From Oceanococcus sp964629015 (GTDB lineage: Bacteria > Pseudomonadota > Gammaproteobacteria > Nevskiales > Oceanococcaceae), in assembly GCA_964629015.1 (NCBI GenBank), contig CAZVMN010000006.1, forward strand, positions 124,001 through 188,000: 64,000 nt of DNA, given 5' to 3'. The notes below the pieces were generated by a model that had not been told where the DNA came from, did no database searches, and worked only from the letters and a program-made list of their open reading frames with translations. Of the stretch, positions 27,853 through 36,103 are shown one piece after another. Every line of letters begins with the position of its first letter. Position 1 is the first letter of the stretch. The position numbers and the translations under genes are program-made.

Positions 27853-29214
27853 TCAGACCTGGCGCATCCGGATGACATAGTCACGACTGGCCGCCAGCAC
27901 GCGCGGTGCCAATAACAGGGTCGCTGTCATCGTCGGAATCGCCATCAGCGCGTACATGCCATCGATCAGGTTGAGCGCCGCGTGCAGCGGCAACATGGCG
28001 ACAAAAACGATAGAAATCAGATAGATCGTCCGGTACCAGGATTCCGCGCGTGCACCGAACAAATACACCGCACATTGAGCGCCATAGAACCAATAGGTGG
28101 TGATGGTGGTGATGCCGAAAACCAGCACCATCAGATACAGCAGCACAACACCAAAGTCGGCGTACACACTTTCAAACGCCTGACTGGTCAAGCTGGCCCC
28201 CGACAGTTCGCTCCAGCTTGCGACGTCGGTCACCAGCAATGCCAAAGCGGTGGCGGTGCACACAATGAGGGTATCGATGATCGGCCCGAGCATCGCCACG
28301 ATGCCCTCACGCACGGGCTCCGAGGTTCGGGCCGTGCCATGCGCCATAACCTCCGTGCCGATACCGGCTTCGTTGGAAAACAAGCCGCGACGCACACCCA
28401 GCAAGATAATCGCGATCAAGCTTCCGGCCCCGGCGGCTTGTGGCGAAAACGCGTGGCGAAAGATGGACAAAAATGCCGGCAGGACACTGTCCCAGTGGAC
28501 CAACAAGATGCCACCGATGGCGATCAGGTAGACCACACACATGGCAGGCACCAAACGTGCCGCCACGTTGCCGATGCGCACAATGCCGCCACGTACGATC
28601 AACCAGCACAGCACCATAACCACGATACCCAGCACCAGCGGAGCCAAAGCGTGATCCCAGCCACGTGGCTGCAACACCAGCGTCTGGGTGGTTTCGACCA
28701 GCTGGTTGACCTGTAACGATGGCAGACATCCGATCAAACCGGCCACACAGAACAGATAGGCCAACGGCCGAAAGCGTGGCGACAAGGCTTGGTGAATGAC
28801 CCACATGGGGCCACCGCGTAATCCCCCCCGGTCATCATGTCCGCGGTACATCACCGCCAACGTCCCGGTGAAGAATTTGGTGGCGACGCCGACCACCGCA
28901 GTCATCCACATCCAGAAGATGGCGCCCGGCCCGCCTAACTCCACCGCGACAGCCACGCCGGCAATATTGCCCAAGCCGATCGTGCCGGCCAAGGCTGCGC
29001 TGAGCGCTTGAAAATGACTCAGCTGCCCGGGTGCATCCGGCTCTTCTTTGCCGACGTCACCGCGCAAAAGCGCAATGGAGTGTGGCAACAAGCGATAAGG
29101 CGCCCCACGGCTCAGCACCAACAGGGTCAAACCGCCGCCCAGCAGCAACACAACCAGCGGCATGCCCCACACAAACGACGCGAACTGCGCCAGTGCATTT
29201 TCAATTTCAGTCAT
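27853..29214 (-). CDS. AGCS family amino acid (alanine/glycine):sodium symporter
   Basis: This is a multi-helix inner-membrane transporter (453 aa from ATG 29214; GTG two codons upstream is an alternative). The family signature is clear in ALAGTIGLGNIAGVAVAVELGGPGAIFWMW, followed by the RRGLFSNEAGIGTEVMAHGTA block. Family members take up alanine or glycine with Na+; the exact substrate is not deducible. The gap to the aldolase (136 nt) contains no clear terminator. Confidence 0.93.
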   Translation of the reverse strand: MTEIENALAQFASFVWGMPLVVLLLGGGLTLLVLSRGAPYRLLPHSIALLRGDVGKEEPDAPGQLSHFQALSAALAGTIGLGNIAGVAVAVELGGPGAIFWMWMTAVVGVATKFFTGTLAVMYRGHDDRGGLRGGPMWVIHQALSPRFRPLAYLFCVAGLIGCLPSLQVNQLVETTQTLVLQPRGWDHALAPLVLGIVVMVLCWLIVRGGIVRIGNVAARLVPAMCVVYLIAIGGILLVHWDSVLPAFLSIFRHAFSPQAAGAGSLIAIILLGVRRGLFSNEAGIGTEVMAHGTARTSEPVREGIVAMLGPIIDTLIVCTATALALLVTDVASWSELSGASLTSQAFESVYADFGVVLLYLMVLVFGITTITTYWFYGAQCAVYLFGARAESWYRTIYLISIVFVAMLPLHAALNLIDGMYALMAIPTMTATLLLAPRVLAASRDYVIRMRQV

Positions 29215-29255
29215 GCGCACGCCACAAGCAGGCTTTGGACCAACTCAGCTTTGGA

Positions 29256-30254
29256 TCAACCATCACGCAGCAGATTGATCAAATTGGACACCGCCGCGTT
29301 GGCCGAGCCGAGATACGACGCCATCACCAAGGAATGATTGGCGAACAGCGAATAGCCCGAGCCATTGAGAATCATGATCGTGCGCAAGGGCCGGTTGGCA
29401 GACTCCAACTCGCGCAGAACTTGGCGATATTGCAGCGCCGCCTGCTTGTTGGTCAGGACTTCCGCAAAATCAGCCTCTGCCGCCTGCAGCAAGGCCTGCA
29501 GTGCCCAAGCCGTGCCTCGCGCTTCGAAGAACACATCGTCCAGTTCCAGCCACGGTGTTTGCTCGACAGACTCACGCATGTCCTGCGGCGCCACGTCGGT
29601 CAAAGCGCCGTCTACACCTTGCTCCAATACGGCGTCGTTCACCGTCATTTTGCCAACACTCATTCCGAGCCGTTGCACCATACTCCCCAGCCGTTTTTCC
29701 ACCACTTGCATCCAGTCAACCAGGTTTTCTGCGTTGGCGTAGAAATTGGCTTCGCCGCCGGCCAGGCGCTGCCTGTAATCGGCGAGCAAATCGATGCCCT
29801 GACGATATTCGGCTTCGGCACGCGGGAACATCCAGCTGTGGTTGTCGATATTGAACTTTGGCTCGGCCAAGGCCAGCTTGGGGTCTTCCGCCGACTGACT
29901 CTGGCTGCGGCTGATCTCGTTGCGCAGCACACGGTTGAAATCGCGCAGTTGCTTGAGCACGCCAAATTCCCAGTTCTGGATGTTATCCAGCCACCAGGCC
30001 GGCGGTGTCACGTCATTGCTGACGTAACCGCCACGCTTATCCAAAAGCGTTTCCGCAACGATGATGCCGGCATCCACGGTCTGGACGCCCACGCGATCAT
30101 CACGCGTCGTTGGGAACACCGGAACGGCTGGGGCTGCGCTAATCCAGATCCCCCAGACGATCAGCAGGAGTATCAGCACGCCCGCACCGAGCGCCCACGG
30201 CCCCCAGCGCTTTTCACGAACGTCTTGCAACCAGGCCAGCGTTTTCACCACCAT
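29256..30254 (-). CDS. DUF2333 family membrane-anchored protein
   Basis: The 332-aa protein has one N-terminal membrane helix (residues ~20-42) after a short cytoplasmic segment, and a long soluble, probably periplasmic, part with GGYVSNDVTPPAWWLDNIQN and NFYANAENLVDWM. I recognise it as the DUF2333 family, conserved in gammaproteobacteria and without an assigned function. It follows SulP on the same strand after 55 nt and precedes the AGCS gene by 41 nt. Confidence 0.8.
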   Translation of the reverse strand: MVVKTLAWLQDVREKRWGPWALGAGVLILLLIVWGIWISAAPAVPVFPTTRDDRVGVQTVDAGIIVAETLLDKRGGYVSNDVTPPAWWLDNIQNWEFGVLKQLRDFNRVLRNEISRSQSQSAEDPKLALAEPKFNIDNHSWMFPRAEAEYRQGIDLLADYRQRLAGGEANFYANAENLVDWMQVVEKRLGSMVQRLGMSVGKMTVNDAVLEQGVDGALTDVAPQDMRESVEQTPWLELDDVFFEARGTAWALQALLQAAEADFAEVLTNKQAALQYRQVLRELESANRPLRTIMILNGSGYSLFANHSLVMASYLGSANAAVSNLINLLRDG

Positions 30255-30309
30255 GATGTGTCTTTGTCTGTCAGTTCAAGCCTGATGGTTGAGGCTGACG
30301 ACGCAGGGG

Positions 30310-32028
30310 TCAAGTCAGCGGCTTGGATTCGGCCGCTTGAGGTTGCAAAGCTTCGAACACACCTTCGGTGCTCAGGTGAACAGGCAGATGCTCCAGAACA
30401 TCCGGGGCGGCCTTGAGCCGATCCATAACCGGCCCTTTGACCTCAGCCAGATGCAAGCGGATACCTGCGCGAGAAAAATCCTGCGTGAGGTGTTCCAACA
30501 TTTCCAAACCGCTGGCATCAATGTAGCTGACCGCAGACATCACCAGCACCACATCGCTGACCTCACTGCGCTCGGCCACCTGATCGGCGATAAATTTCTG
30601 CACCACCGCCACATTGGCGAAGTACAAATTTTCGTCCGGGCGAATAAACACGGCGCTGCTCAAGGTTTGCACCTCATGGCGCTGGACGTTGCGGAAATGC
30701 TCGGTGCCCGGGACCCGCCCGATCACCGCAATGTGCGGCTGGCTGGTGCGCCACAGATATAACACCAGTGACAAGCCGATCCCCATAACCAGACCCGGCT
30801 CGATACCGAAAATCAAGACGCCAAACAAAGTGGCGACCTGAGAAGCACCATCGGCCCGGTCGTAACGCAGATGCCGAACGATGGAGCGAAAATCGACCAA
30901 CTGCCACACCGCCACGACAATGATCGCCGCCAGCACCGCCTTGGGCAGGTGAAAAAACCAATGGGTGAAAAACACCGCCACCAGGGCAACCAGAGCCGAT
31001 GTGACCAGCGCGGCGCGCTGCGTTTGCGCACCGGCATCAAAGTTGACCACAGAACGCGAAAACCCACCGGCGACGGGCATGGTTCCCGCAAAGGCTGCGC
31101 CAAAGTTGGCCAAACCCAGAGCACGAAGCTCCTGGTCCGGATCGATCTTCTGTCGCCGCCTGGCCGCCAACGCCTTGGCCACTGAAATGCTCTCAACATA
31201 ACCCACCAAAGCGATCAAGACGGCCGGCCCGGCCAGTTCCGCCCAACCCTCTGCGGCAAAAAAGCCAAGATCCGGCAGCGGCAAACCCGCGGGAATTGCA
31301 CCGACAATTTTTAAGCCTTGATCGGCACCTTCCCACGTGGCTGCGATCGCGGTGCTGACCGCAACAATCGCCAGCGGAGCCATCCGGGTCAGCAGCAAGG
31401 CAGCACGTGCGCTCAGTCCAACAGCCTGCAGGGCTCGCGCCAAAGGCGTGCGCGCGAGCAACAAGGCGACAATGGCCACGATGGAAAAGACAACGGTGAC
31501 GAGGTGCAGCGCTCCGATGTTCTGCCACAAAGCCAGCAGAGTATCGTGGGCAGATCCACGGCTGAGCGACAAGCCCAGCAAGATTGGGATCTGGCTCAGA
31601 ACGATGAGCAACGCTGCACCGGTGGTAAAACCGCTCAGCACCGGATGGCTGATGAAATTCACCAACACCCCGAGACGAAAAACGCCCATCAGAAACAGCA
31701 GCGCGCCCACTTCAAAGGCCAGGATCATGGCCCCGGACAACCAGCGCTGAGGATCGTCAGCTGCGTACTGCGACAACGCCGCCGCCACCATCAGCGCCGC
31801 AACAGCCACCGGCCCGACAGCCAAACTGCGACTGGTCCCAAACACCGCATAAATGGCTGGGGGCACGATAGAGGCATACAAGCCCAACTCGGCAGGCAAA
31901 CCAGCGAGCAGCGCATAAGCCATGCCTTGCGGAATCAGCAAAATGGCGGTGATCGCCCCGGCGATCAAATCATCGCTCAGAGCGCCTTTGCCCGCGCTCC
32001 GGATGTGCTCAATCAGGGGGATGTGCAT
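30310..32028 (-). CDS. SulP family anion permease with STAS domain
   Basis: This 572-aa protein has the SulP start (PLIEHIRSAG...DDLIAGAITAILLIPQGMAYALLAGLP), 10-14 membrane helices and a C-terminal STAS domain (residues ~440-560, with SAVSYIDASGLEMLEHL). SulP proteins move sulfate, bicarbonate or similar anions. Its ATG shares one base with the stop of the persulfide dioxygenase gene (TGATG), so the two form a coupled pair. That suggests sulfite, sulfate or thiosulfate export or import as part of sulfide handling, which is inference. Confidence 0.93.
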   Translation of the reverse strand: MHIPLIEHIRSAGKGALSDDLIAGAITAILLIPQGMAYALLAGLPAELGLYASIVPPAIYAVFGTSRSLAVGPVAVAALMVAAALSQYAADDPQRWLSGAMILAFEVGALLFLMGVFRLGVLVNFISHPVLSGFTTGAALLIVLSQIPILLGLSLSRGSAHDTLLALWQNIGALHLVTVVFSIVAIVALLLARTPLARALQAVGLSARAALLLTRMAPLAIVAVSTAIAATWEGADQGLKIVGAIPAGLPLPDLGFFAAEGWAELAGPAVLIALVGYVESISVAKALAARRRQKIDPDQELRALGLANFGAAFAGTMPVAGGFSRSVVNFDAGAQTQRAALVTSALVALVAVFFTHWFFHLPKAVLAAIIVVAVWQLVDFRSIVRHLRYDRADGASQVATLFGVLIFGIEPGLVMGIGLSLVLYLWRTSQPHIAVIGRVPGTEHFRNVQRHEVQTLSSAVFIRPDENLYFANVAVVQKFIADQVAERSEVSDVVLVMSAVSYIDASGLEMLEHLTQDFSRAGIRLHLAEVKGPVMDRLKAAPDVLEHLPVHLSTEGVFEALQPQAAESKPLT

Positions 32029-32723
32029 CACACCTGTCCACAGGCCAGATTGGCTGGCACCGCAATATCCATCAACTTGGGATTGGGCAGATTGAGGTTG
32101 TTCATAATCTCCACATACTCGGCCTCAACCTTACCAGCCAGGCGTGGATTGAATCGCTTTTCTTCTGCAATCGAAGAGACGGTCCAGCCGCGGTAATCAT
32201 GGCCTGGGTAGACCAAGGTCTCATCCGGCAAGGCGAACAGGCGGTTGACGATGGAATCCCAGGACTTGTGCGGATCTCCGCCCTGGAAATCTGTACGTCC
32301 GGTGCCTCGAATGAGAAGAACGTCACCGGTGAAGACCATGCCAGGTCCATCTTTGTGCAGATAAAAACTGAACGACTCATCGGTGTGGCCAGGTGTGTAC
32401 AGGGCATCCAGCGCCAAGCCGTCGATGTTGATCGTGTCGCCATCACGGACGTGTTCAGACACGCATGCGGCGTTGGTGAATTCGCCCATGACCGTCACGC
32501 AATGTGTGTGATCACGCAGATCGCCCAAAGCGGTGACATGATCGGCGTGGGTGTGGGTGTCGATGGCGCGGACCAGCTTCAGATCCAGCGCATGGATCAC
32601 CTCAAGATAAGCCTCAAGATGCGCTTTGACTGGGTCAATGATCAGCGCTTCACGCCCGGGAGCCGAAGCCAGGATATAGGTATAAGTGCTTGATTCACTG
32701 TCGAACAATTGCCGAAACAGCAT
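32028..32723 (-). CDS. ETHE1-like persulfide dioxygenase (metallo-beta-lactamase fold)
   Basis: The enzyme oxidises glutathione persulfide to sulfite with a mononuclear iron. The 231-aa protein has THTHADH (residues 56-62), a His in TPGHTDESF (113) and an Asp in FTGDVL (134), matching the ETHE1 iron triad, plus the family block RGTGRTDFQGGDP and YPGHDY. It is coupled to a SulP permease and divergent from two YeeE/YedE membrane proteins, a grouping typical of sulfide detoxification. No sqr gene or ArsR-type regulator is visible nearby. Confidence 0.93.
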   Translation of the reverse strand: MLFRQLFDSESSTYTYILASAPGREALIIDPVKAHLEAYLEVIHALDLKLVRAIDTHTHADHVTALGDLRDHTHCVTVMGEFTNAACVSEHVRDGDTINIDGLALDALYTPGHTDESFSFYLHKDGPGMVFTGDVLLIRGTGRTDFQGGDPHKSWDSIVNRLFALPDETLVYPGHDYRGWTVSSIAEEKRFNPRLAGKVEAEYVEIMNNLNLPNPKLMDIAVPANLACGQV

Positions 32724-32735
32724 GGGACGCCGTCC

Positions 32736-32764
32736 TTATATTCTTTTGTTGAATATGATTATTC
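32736..32764. promoter_or_regulatory. Three TATTC half-sites, candidate operator of the sulfur module
   Basis: The AT-rich stretch between the divergent genes holds TATTC (32739-32743), GAATA (32751-32755) and TATTC (32760-32764). The first two form an 8-bp inverted repeat with one mismatch and a 7-nt spacer (TTATATTC-N7-GAATATGA). The second and third form GAATA-N4-TATTC. ArsR-type persulfide sensors of the BigR/SqrR kind bind ATTC/GAAT repeats in comparable operons; that identity is inference here. Confidence 0.5.
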
Positions 32765-32801
32765 TATAGTAACATATGAGACTGAAATCCAGCTATCACG
32801 C

Positions 32802-32831
32802 TTGCTCTAATTTCAACCAATGCTAAATTAG
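32802..32831 (+). promoter_or_regulatory. Possible promoter with inverted repeat in front of the YeeE/YedE pair
   Basis: TTGCTC (32802-32807) and TAAATT (32824-32829) are 16 nt apart. A perfect 7-bp inverted repeat CTAATTT/AAATTAG (32807-32813 and 32825-32831) overlaps them, so the site could be both promoter and operator. A GAGAG ribosome binding site follows before the ATG at 32859. Confidence 0.4.
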
Positions 32832-32858
32832 TGAAATCTGTTCAAAGAGAGCACCACC

Positions 32859-33296
32859 ATGTACACAGCGACCGAGTTTACGCCCTGGTCCGCACTCGCA
32901 GGCGGCATGCTGATCGGGCTGTCCGCACTCATCATGCTCGGATTCAACGGGCGCATCGCTGGCATCAGCGGGATCGTCGGCAACATCGTGTCGTCACGCG
33001 GCAGCGACCTCGCCTGGCGGCTTGCATTCACCTTGGGTTTGATCGGCAGCGCTTTTGCGTTTCTCAAGCTGGCCCCGGCCGGCGCACTGAATGTTCATGT
33101 TGAGGTCGGCCTGCCCATGATGATCGTGGCGGGCTTTTTGGTCGGCCTGGGCACTAAGCTGGGATCAGGCTGCACCTCAGGGCATGGCGTATGCGGCATC
33201 GGTCGCGTGTCGCCACGCTCGATCACCGCAACCCTGATCTTCATGCTGGTCGCCTTCGGGACCGTCTTTGTCGTGCGCCACGTCGTAGGAGCCTGA
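32859..33296 (+). CDS. YeeE/YedE family membrane protein (first of pair)
   Basis: The 145-aa protein has four hydrophobic helices and the family signature GTKLGSGCTSGHGVCGIGRVSPRSI, with the conserved Cys in SGCTSGHG that is thought to relay sulfur. YeeE/YedE proteins take up thiosulfate or other reduced sulfur species, and split pairs like this one occur beside persulfide dioxygenases (PmpA/PmpB type). It is followed after 2 nt by its partner gene. Confidence 0.88.
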   Translation: MYTATEFTPWSALAGGMLIGLSALIMLGFNGRIAGISGIVGNIVSSRGSDLAWRLAFTLGLIGSAFAFLKLAPAGALNVHVEVGLPMMIVAGFLVGLGTKLGSGCTSGHGVCGIGRVSPRSITATLIFMLVAFGTVFVVRHVVGA

Positions 33297-33298
33297 CC

Positions 33299-33718
33299 AT
33301 GAGAAATCTGATCGCGCTGCTTGGCGGCATTCTGTTCGGCCTGGGACTGGCCCTGTCCAATATGATGGATCCGGCCAAGGTTCTCAGCTTTCTGGATATC
33401 GCCGGCCAGTGGGACCCGTCGCTGATGCTGGTGATGGGTGGTGCTGTGGCCGTAACGCTGCCAGGCTTTTACCTGATTCTGAAGCGCCCGTATCCGCTGT
33501 TCGAAAAGAAGTTCTATTTACCGACCAGCAACAGCATTGATCGCAAGCTCGTCGTCGGCGCGACGCTGTTTGGATTGGGCTGGGCCCTGGCTGGATTATG
33601 CCCCGGACCGGCTGTGGCGGGATTGGCCACGGCAAACATCGACATCATTGCGTTTGTTATCGCCATGCTCGCCGGCTTCCGGCTGATGGCTTGGTTCGAG
33701 ACGCGCGCCGCTCAGTAG
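33299..33718 (+). CDS. YeeE/YedE-type membrane protein, second of pair (DUF6691-like)
   Basis: This 139-aa protein has hydrophobic helices and the motif GWALAGLCPGPAVAGLA, with a conserved Cys-Pro-Gly-Pro, plus the N-terminal LGGILFGLGLALSNMMDPAKVLSFLD. It is the usual partner of the preceding gene and together they probably form one transporter. I start it at ATG 33299; the longer in-frame reading overlaps the previous gene and lacks similarity. It converges on the FadL gene with 18 nt between. Confidence 0.87.
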   Translation: MRNLIALLGGILFGLGLALSNMMDPAKVLSFLDIAGQWDPSLMLVMGGAVAVTLPGFYLILKRPYPLFEKKFYLPTSNSIDRKLVVGATLFGLGWALAGLCPGPAVAGLATANIDIIAFVIAMLAGFRLMAWFETRAAQ

Positions 33719-33736
33719 GCCACGCGCGATGTCGGC

Positions 33737-35251
33737 CTAGTAGCGCCAGCCAAAACTGACGGTGGCTTCGTACTGACGCATATTGAGACGCAAGATCTGA
33801 TCGTCAGGATCGGCGCCGAACGCCTCTGAGGTGTCCTGGCCCAAAACGCCAGTGACACCGCCAAGGCCCAAACCCTGACCGAACAGACCGAGCAGATTCG
33901 CATCGGTATTGGACAACGGATTCGGGCCACTTACAGGCCGTTCCGGGGCATACATCAAAGCGACGTCAACAAAGAAGTTTTTCGACCATTCCACGCCGAG
34001 CCCAAGGGTGAAGTGCTCTTCGATGACACCCGGTGCGAGTACGTTGAAAAGCACTTGGGAGGATTCGATCGGCTGATCGGTGCGGCTGTATCCTGCGCGA
34101 AACTTGTAACGCCCGGTCTCGTACTGGTAGCCGAGTTTCCACACATCCATGTCCTGCCAAGCAAAACCAGGCCCACGATCCGCACCCAAGCAGGCATCAC
34201 TGGCCGTCGCTTGGCCAAACCCGAAGCCCGCAAGCAGACGTGGTATCGCACAATTGTTAACGAAATCGTTGGCGTCGAACGGCAATCCCACCGAATCAAT
34301 TTCGTTGTAGTTGATGTGCTGATAGTCCAGCGCCACGGTGTGCGCATGGGTCAATCGCAGAGCCAGCCCAACATTCCAGTTGGACGGAATATCAAAATCA
34401 CCCTGTTCCGCGAAGAGGCCCTGATAGTCTTCAAATTCGGTCATCCAGACCCGCGACTGATAGGACGCCCCGAGGGTCACACCCGGCAGCAACTTGGTCA
34501 TCACGCCCACACGCGCCCCACCACCATAAGCGAGATCGTGGCCCTGATTGGAGACCTGATCAGGTGCGTTGGAGAACTTGGCAAAGGCTTCGAGCCCGTA
34601 AGCCGCAAAGCGGCTCATGGCGAGCAAAGGCGACACGCCCACAGAAATACGCTCGTTGAGCTTGTAGCTGAAGGTCGGGGCGACAAACATCACGATCAAA
34701 TCCACCCCGAAACGATCATCGCCACGACCGCCGCAGAAACCGGCGTTGTCTGGTCCGGTTGCCTGAGCGCCACCAAAACCGCCCTCACATTCCGCCTCAA
34801 AGCCGGTCAGCCCTTGACCGAAGGTGGCTAGATTGCCGTTGTATTCGGTGTTCATGCCGCCGTTGCCATACAGCGTCACCCCCCAACTGGCACGCTCACC
34901 CCAAGCCCGGTTGTAGCTCAAAGCGGGAATCGGGAAAAACTCGTTGTGGCTGCGATGCTTGGTAATCGGCTGGATCGTGAAAATGCCGTTGCTGGCATCG
35001 TCGCCCCGCTCGCTCGCGGAGTAGTCGCGAATCGGCGAAAACAGGGACAGGCCCACTTCAAAGGCATCCCCAACCCACACCGCGCCGGCAGGGTTCAGTG
35101 TTCCTATGAATGCATCATTGGGCAAAGCCGTGCCAGCACCCGCCATGGCTTTTTGCCCGGCGCTGGTGCCGTGCGAAAAATAACCGTTGGTGGCAAAAGC
35201 CAAGCTCGGCAGGCTCAGCAGCACGACCGCAGCAATGCGTGACACAAACAT
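33737..35251 (-). CDS. FadL/OmpP1/TodX family outer membrane transporter
   Basis: FadL-type 14-strand barrels let hydrophobic compounds such as long-chain fatty acids or hydrocarbons pass the outer membrane by lateral diffusion. The 504-aa precursor has a signal peptide ending at LAFA, then NGYFSHGTSAGQKAMAGAGTALPND, the N-terminal hatch signature with the NPA motif (TLNPAGAVW), and a terminal aromatic residue (FGWRY). GGGAG lies before the ATG. It is divergent from a TetR regulator, which may control it. Confidence 0.92.
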   Translation of the reverse strand: MFVSRIAAVVLLSLPSLAFATNGYFSHGTSAGQKAMAGAGTALPNDAFIGTLNPAGAVWVGDAFEVGLSLFSPIRDYSASERGDDASNGIFTIQPITKHRSHNEFFPIPALSYNRAWGERASWGVTLYGNGGMNTEYNGNLATFGQGLTGFEAECEGGFGGAQATGPDNAGFCGGRGDDRFGVDLIVMFVAPTFSYKLNERISVGVSPLLAMSRFAAYGLEAFAKFSNAPDQVSNQGHDLAYGGGARVGVMTKLLPGVTLGASYQSRVWMTEFEDYQGLFAEQGDFDIPSNWNVGLALRLTHAHTVALDYQHINYNEIDSVGLPFDANDFVNNCAIPRLLAGFGFGQATASDACLGADRGPGFAWQDMDVWKLGYQYETGRYKFRAGYSRTDQPIESSQVLFNVLAPGVIEEHFTLGLGVEWSKNFFVDVALMYAPERPVSGPNPLSNTDANLLGLFGQGLGLGGVTGVLGQDTSEAFGADPDDQILRLNMRQYEATVSFGWRY

Positions 35252-35380
35252 TCGGACTCCCTGCGTCGTTTCTGACGCTTATCAAAGCGATTCACCGGGC
35301 AGCACCCCACTGTCCGGGCGGCGCGAGGATACCCGGATTTGCCTAGCGATAGATCAAAGTCGCCTAAATATCCAGACTCT

Positions 35381-35391
35381 TATTCCGAATA
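35381..35391. promoter_or_regulatory. Palindrome TATTC-N-GAATA in the fadL/tetR intergenic region
   Basis: A short inverted repeat lies 56 nt before the tetR start and 130 nt from fadL, in a 195-nt divergent region. It is a candidate operator for the TetR protein. The evidence is only symmetry and position. Confidence 0.3.
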
Positions 35392-35446
35392 GTTAGAACG
35401 AGATCCATGCCCTCAACCCGATCAAAATGATATTGTTAGCGAGCAC

Positions 35447-36103
35447 ATGCTTTCTTTTATGCAAAACGCCATGTCCTCACCACGCACCCAGGAACAACGC
35501 CGCAGCCAAACCATCGCGAGCATTCTCGATGCGGCAATCGGCTGCCTAATAGAGCGTGGTTACGCGGGCAGTTCCACCATCGCGATCAGCAAGCGCGCCG
35601 GTGTGTCACAAGGCGCTGTGTTCCGACACTTTCCCACGCGGGGAGCCCTGATGGCCGCCGTCGCCGACAAAGTCGGCACGGATCTGATCATGTCCTTCAA
35701 GGATCGCTTCGACGCGACGCCGCCCAGCGACAAGCCGATCCGCACTGCCCTGACCTTGCTGCGGGAAAACAGCCACGCTCCAATCAATCAAGCTTGGTTT
35801 GAACTGCTCATGGCCGCACGCAGCGATACCGAATTGCGCCAGGCACTGGAGCCGATCTGGCAACGCAACGTGACGCTCACCCGGCAAATGGCCCAGATGA
35901 TCCTTCCGGATTTCGCCCGCCTGAGCGACGACTTTGTCGTCGTCGTCGATTTGATCGTCACGCTGTTTCATGGCGAAGCCGTGGATGATTTTGTGCGTGG
36001 CGACGGCCTTGCCGATGCGCAACGCTTCGCCATGGCCGAAAAAATATGCGACCTGCTGGTCCAGCACTATCAAAACAAAGTCGCAACTGAGGAGACACCT
36101 TGA
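35447..36103 (+). CDS. TetR family transcriptional regulator
   Basis: The 218-aa protein has the N-terminal TetR helix-turn-helix (residues ~20-65: ILDAAIGCLIERGYAGSSTIAISKRAGVSQGAVFRHFPTR in two blocks) and a helical ligand-binding C-terminal domain. The start may be ATG 35447, 35459 or 35471. It is divergent from fadL, and its stop touches the start of the GH5 gene (TGA then ATG), so it probably controls one or both. Its ligand is unknown; a lipid or fatty acid is plausible from the neighbours. Confidence 0.92.
   Translation: MLSFMQNAMSSPRTQEQRRSQTIASILDAAIGCLIERGYAGSSTIAISKRAGVSQGAVFRHFPTRGALMAAVADKVGTDLIMSFKDRFDATPPSDKPIRTALTLLRENSHAPINQAWFELLMAARSDTELRQALEPIWQRNVTLTRQMAQMILPDFARLSDDFVVVVDLIVTLFHGEAVDDFVRGDGLADAQRFAMAEKICDLLVQHYQNKVATEETP

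Noticed and set aside
29031..30416. 461-codon plus-strand frame opposite the DUF2333 gene
   Set aside because: It crosses several real genes and their gaps in antisense, with no start signal or motif.
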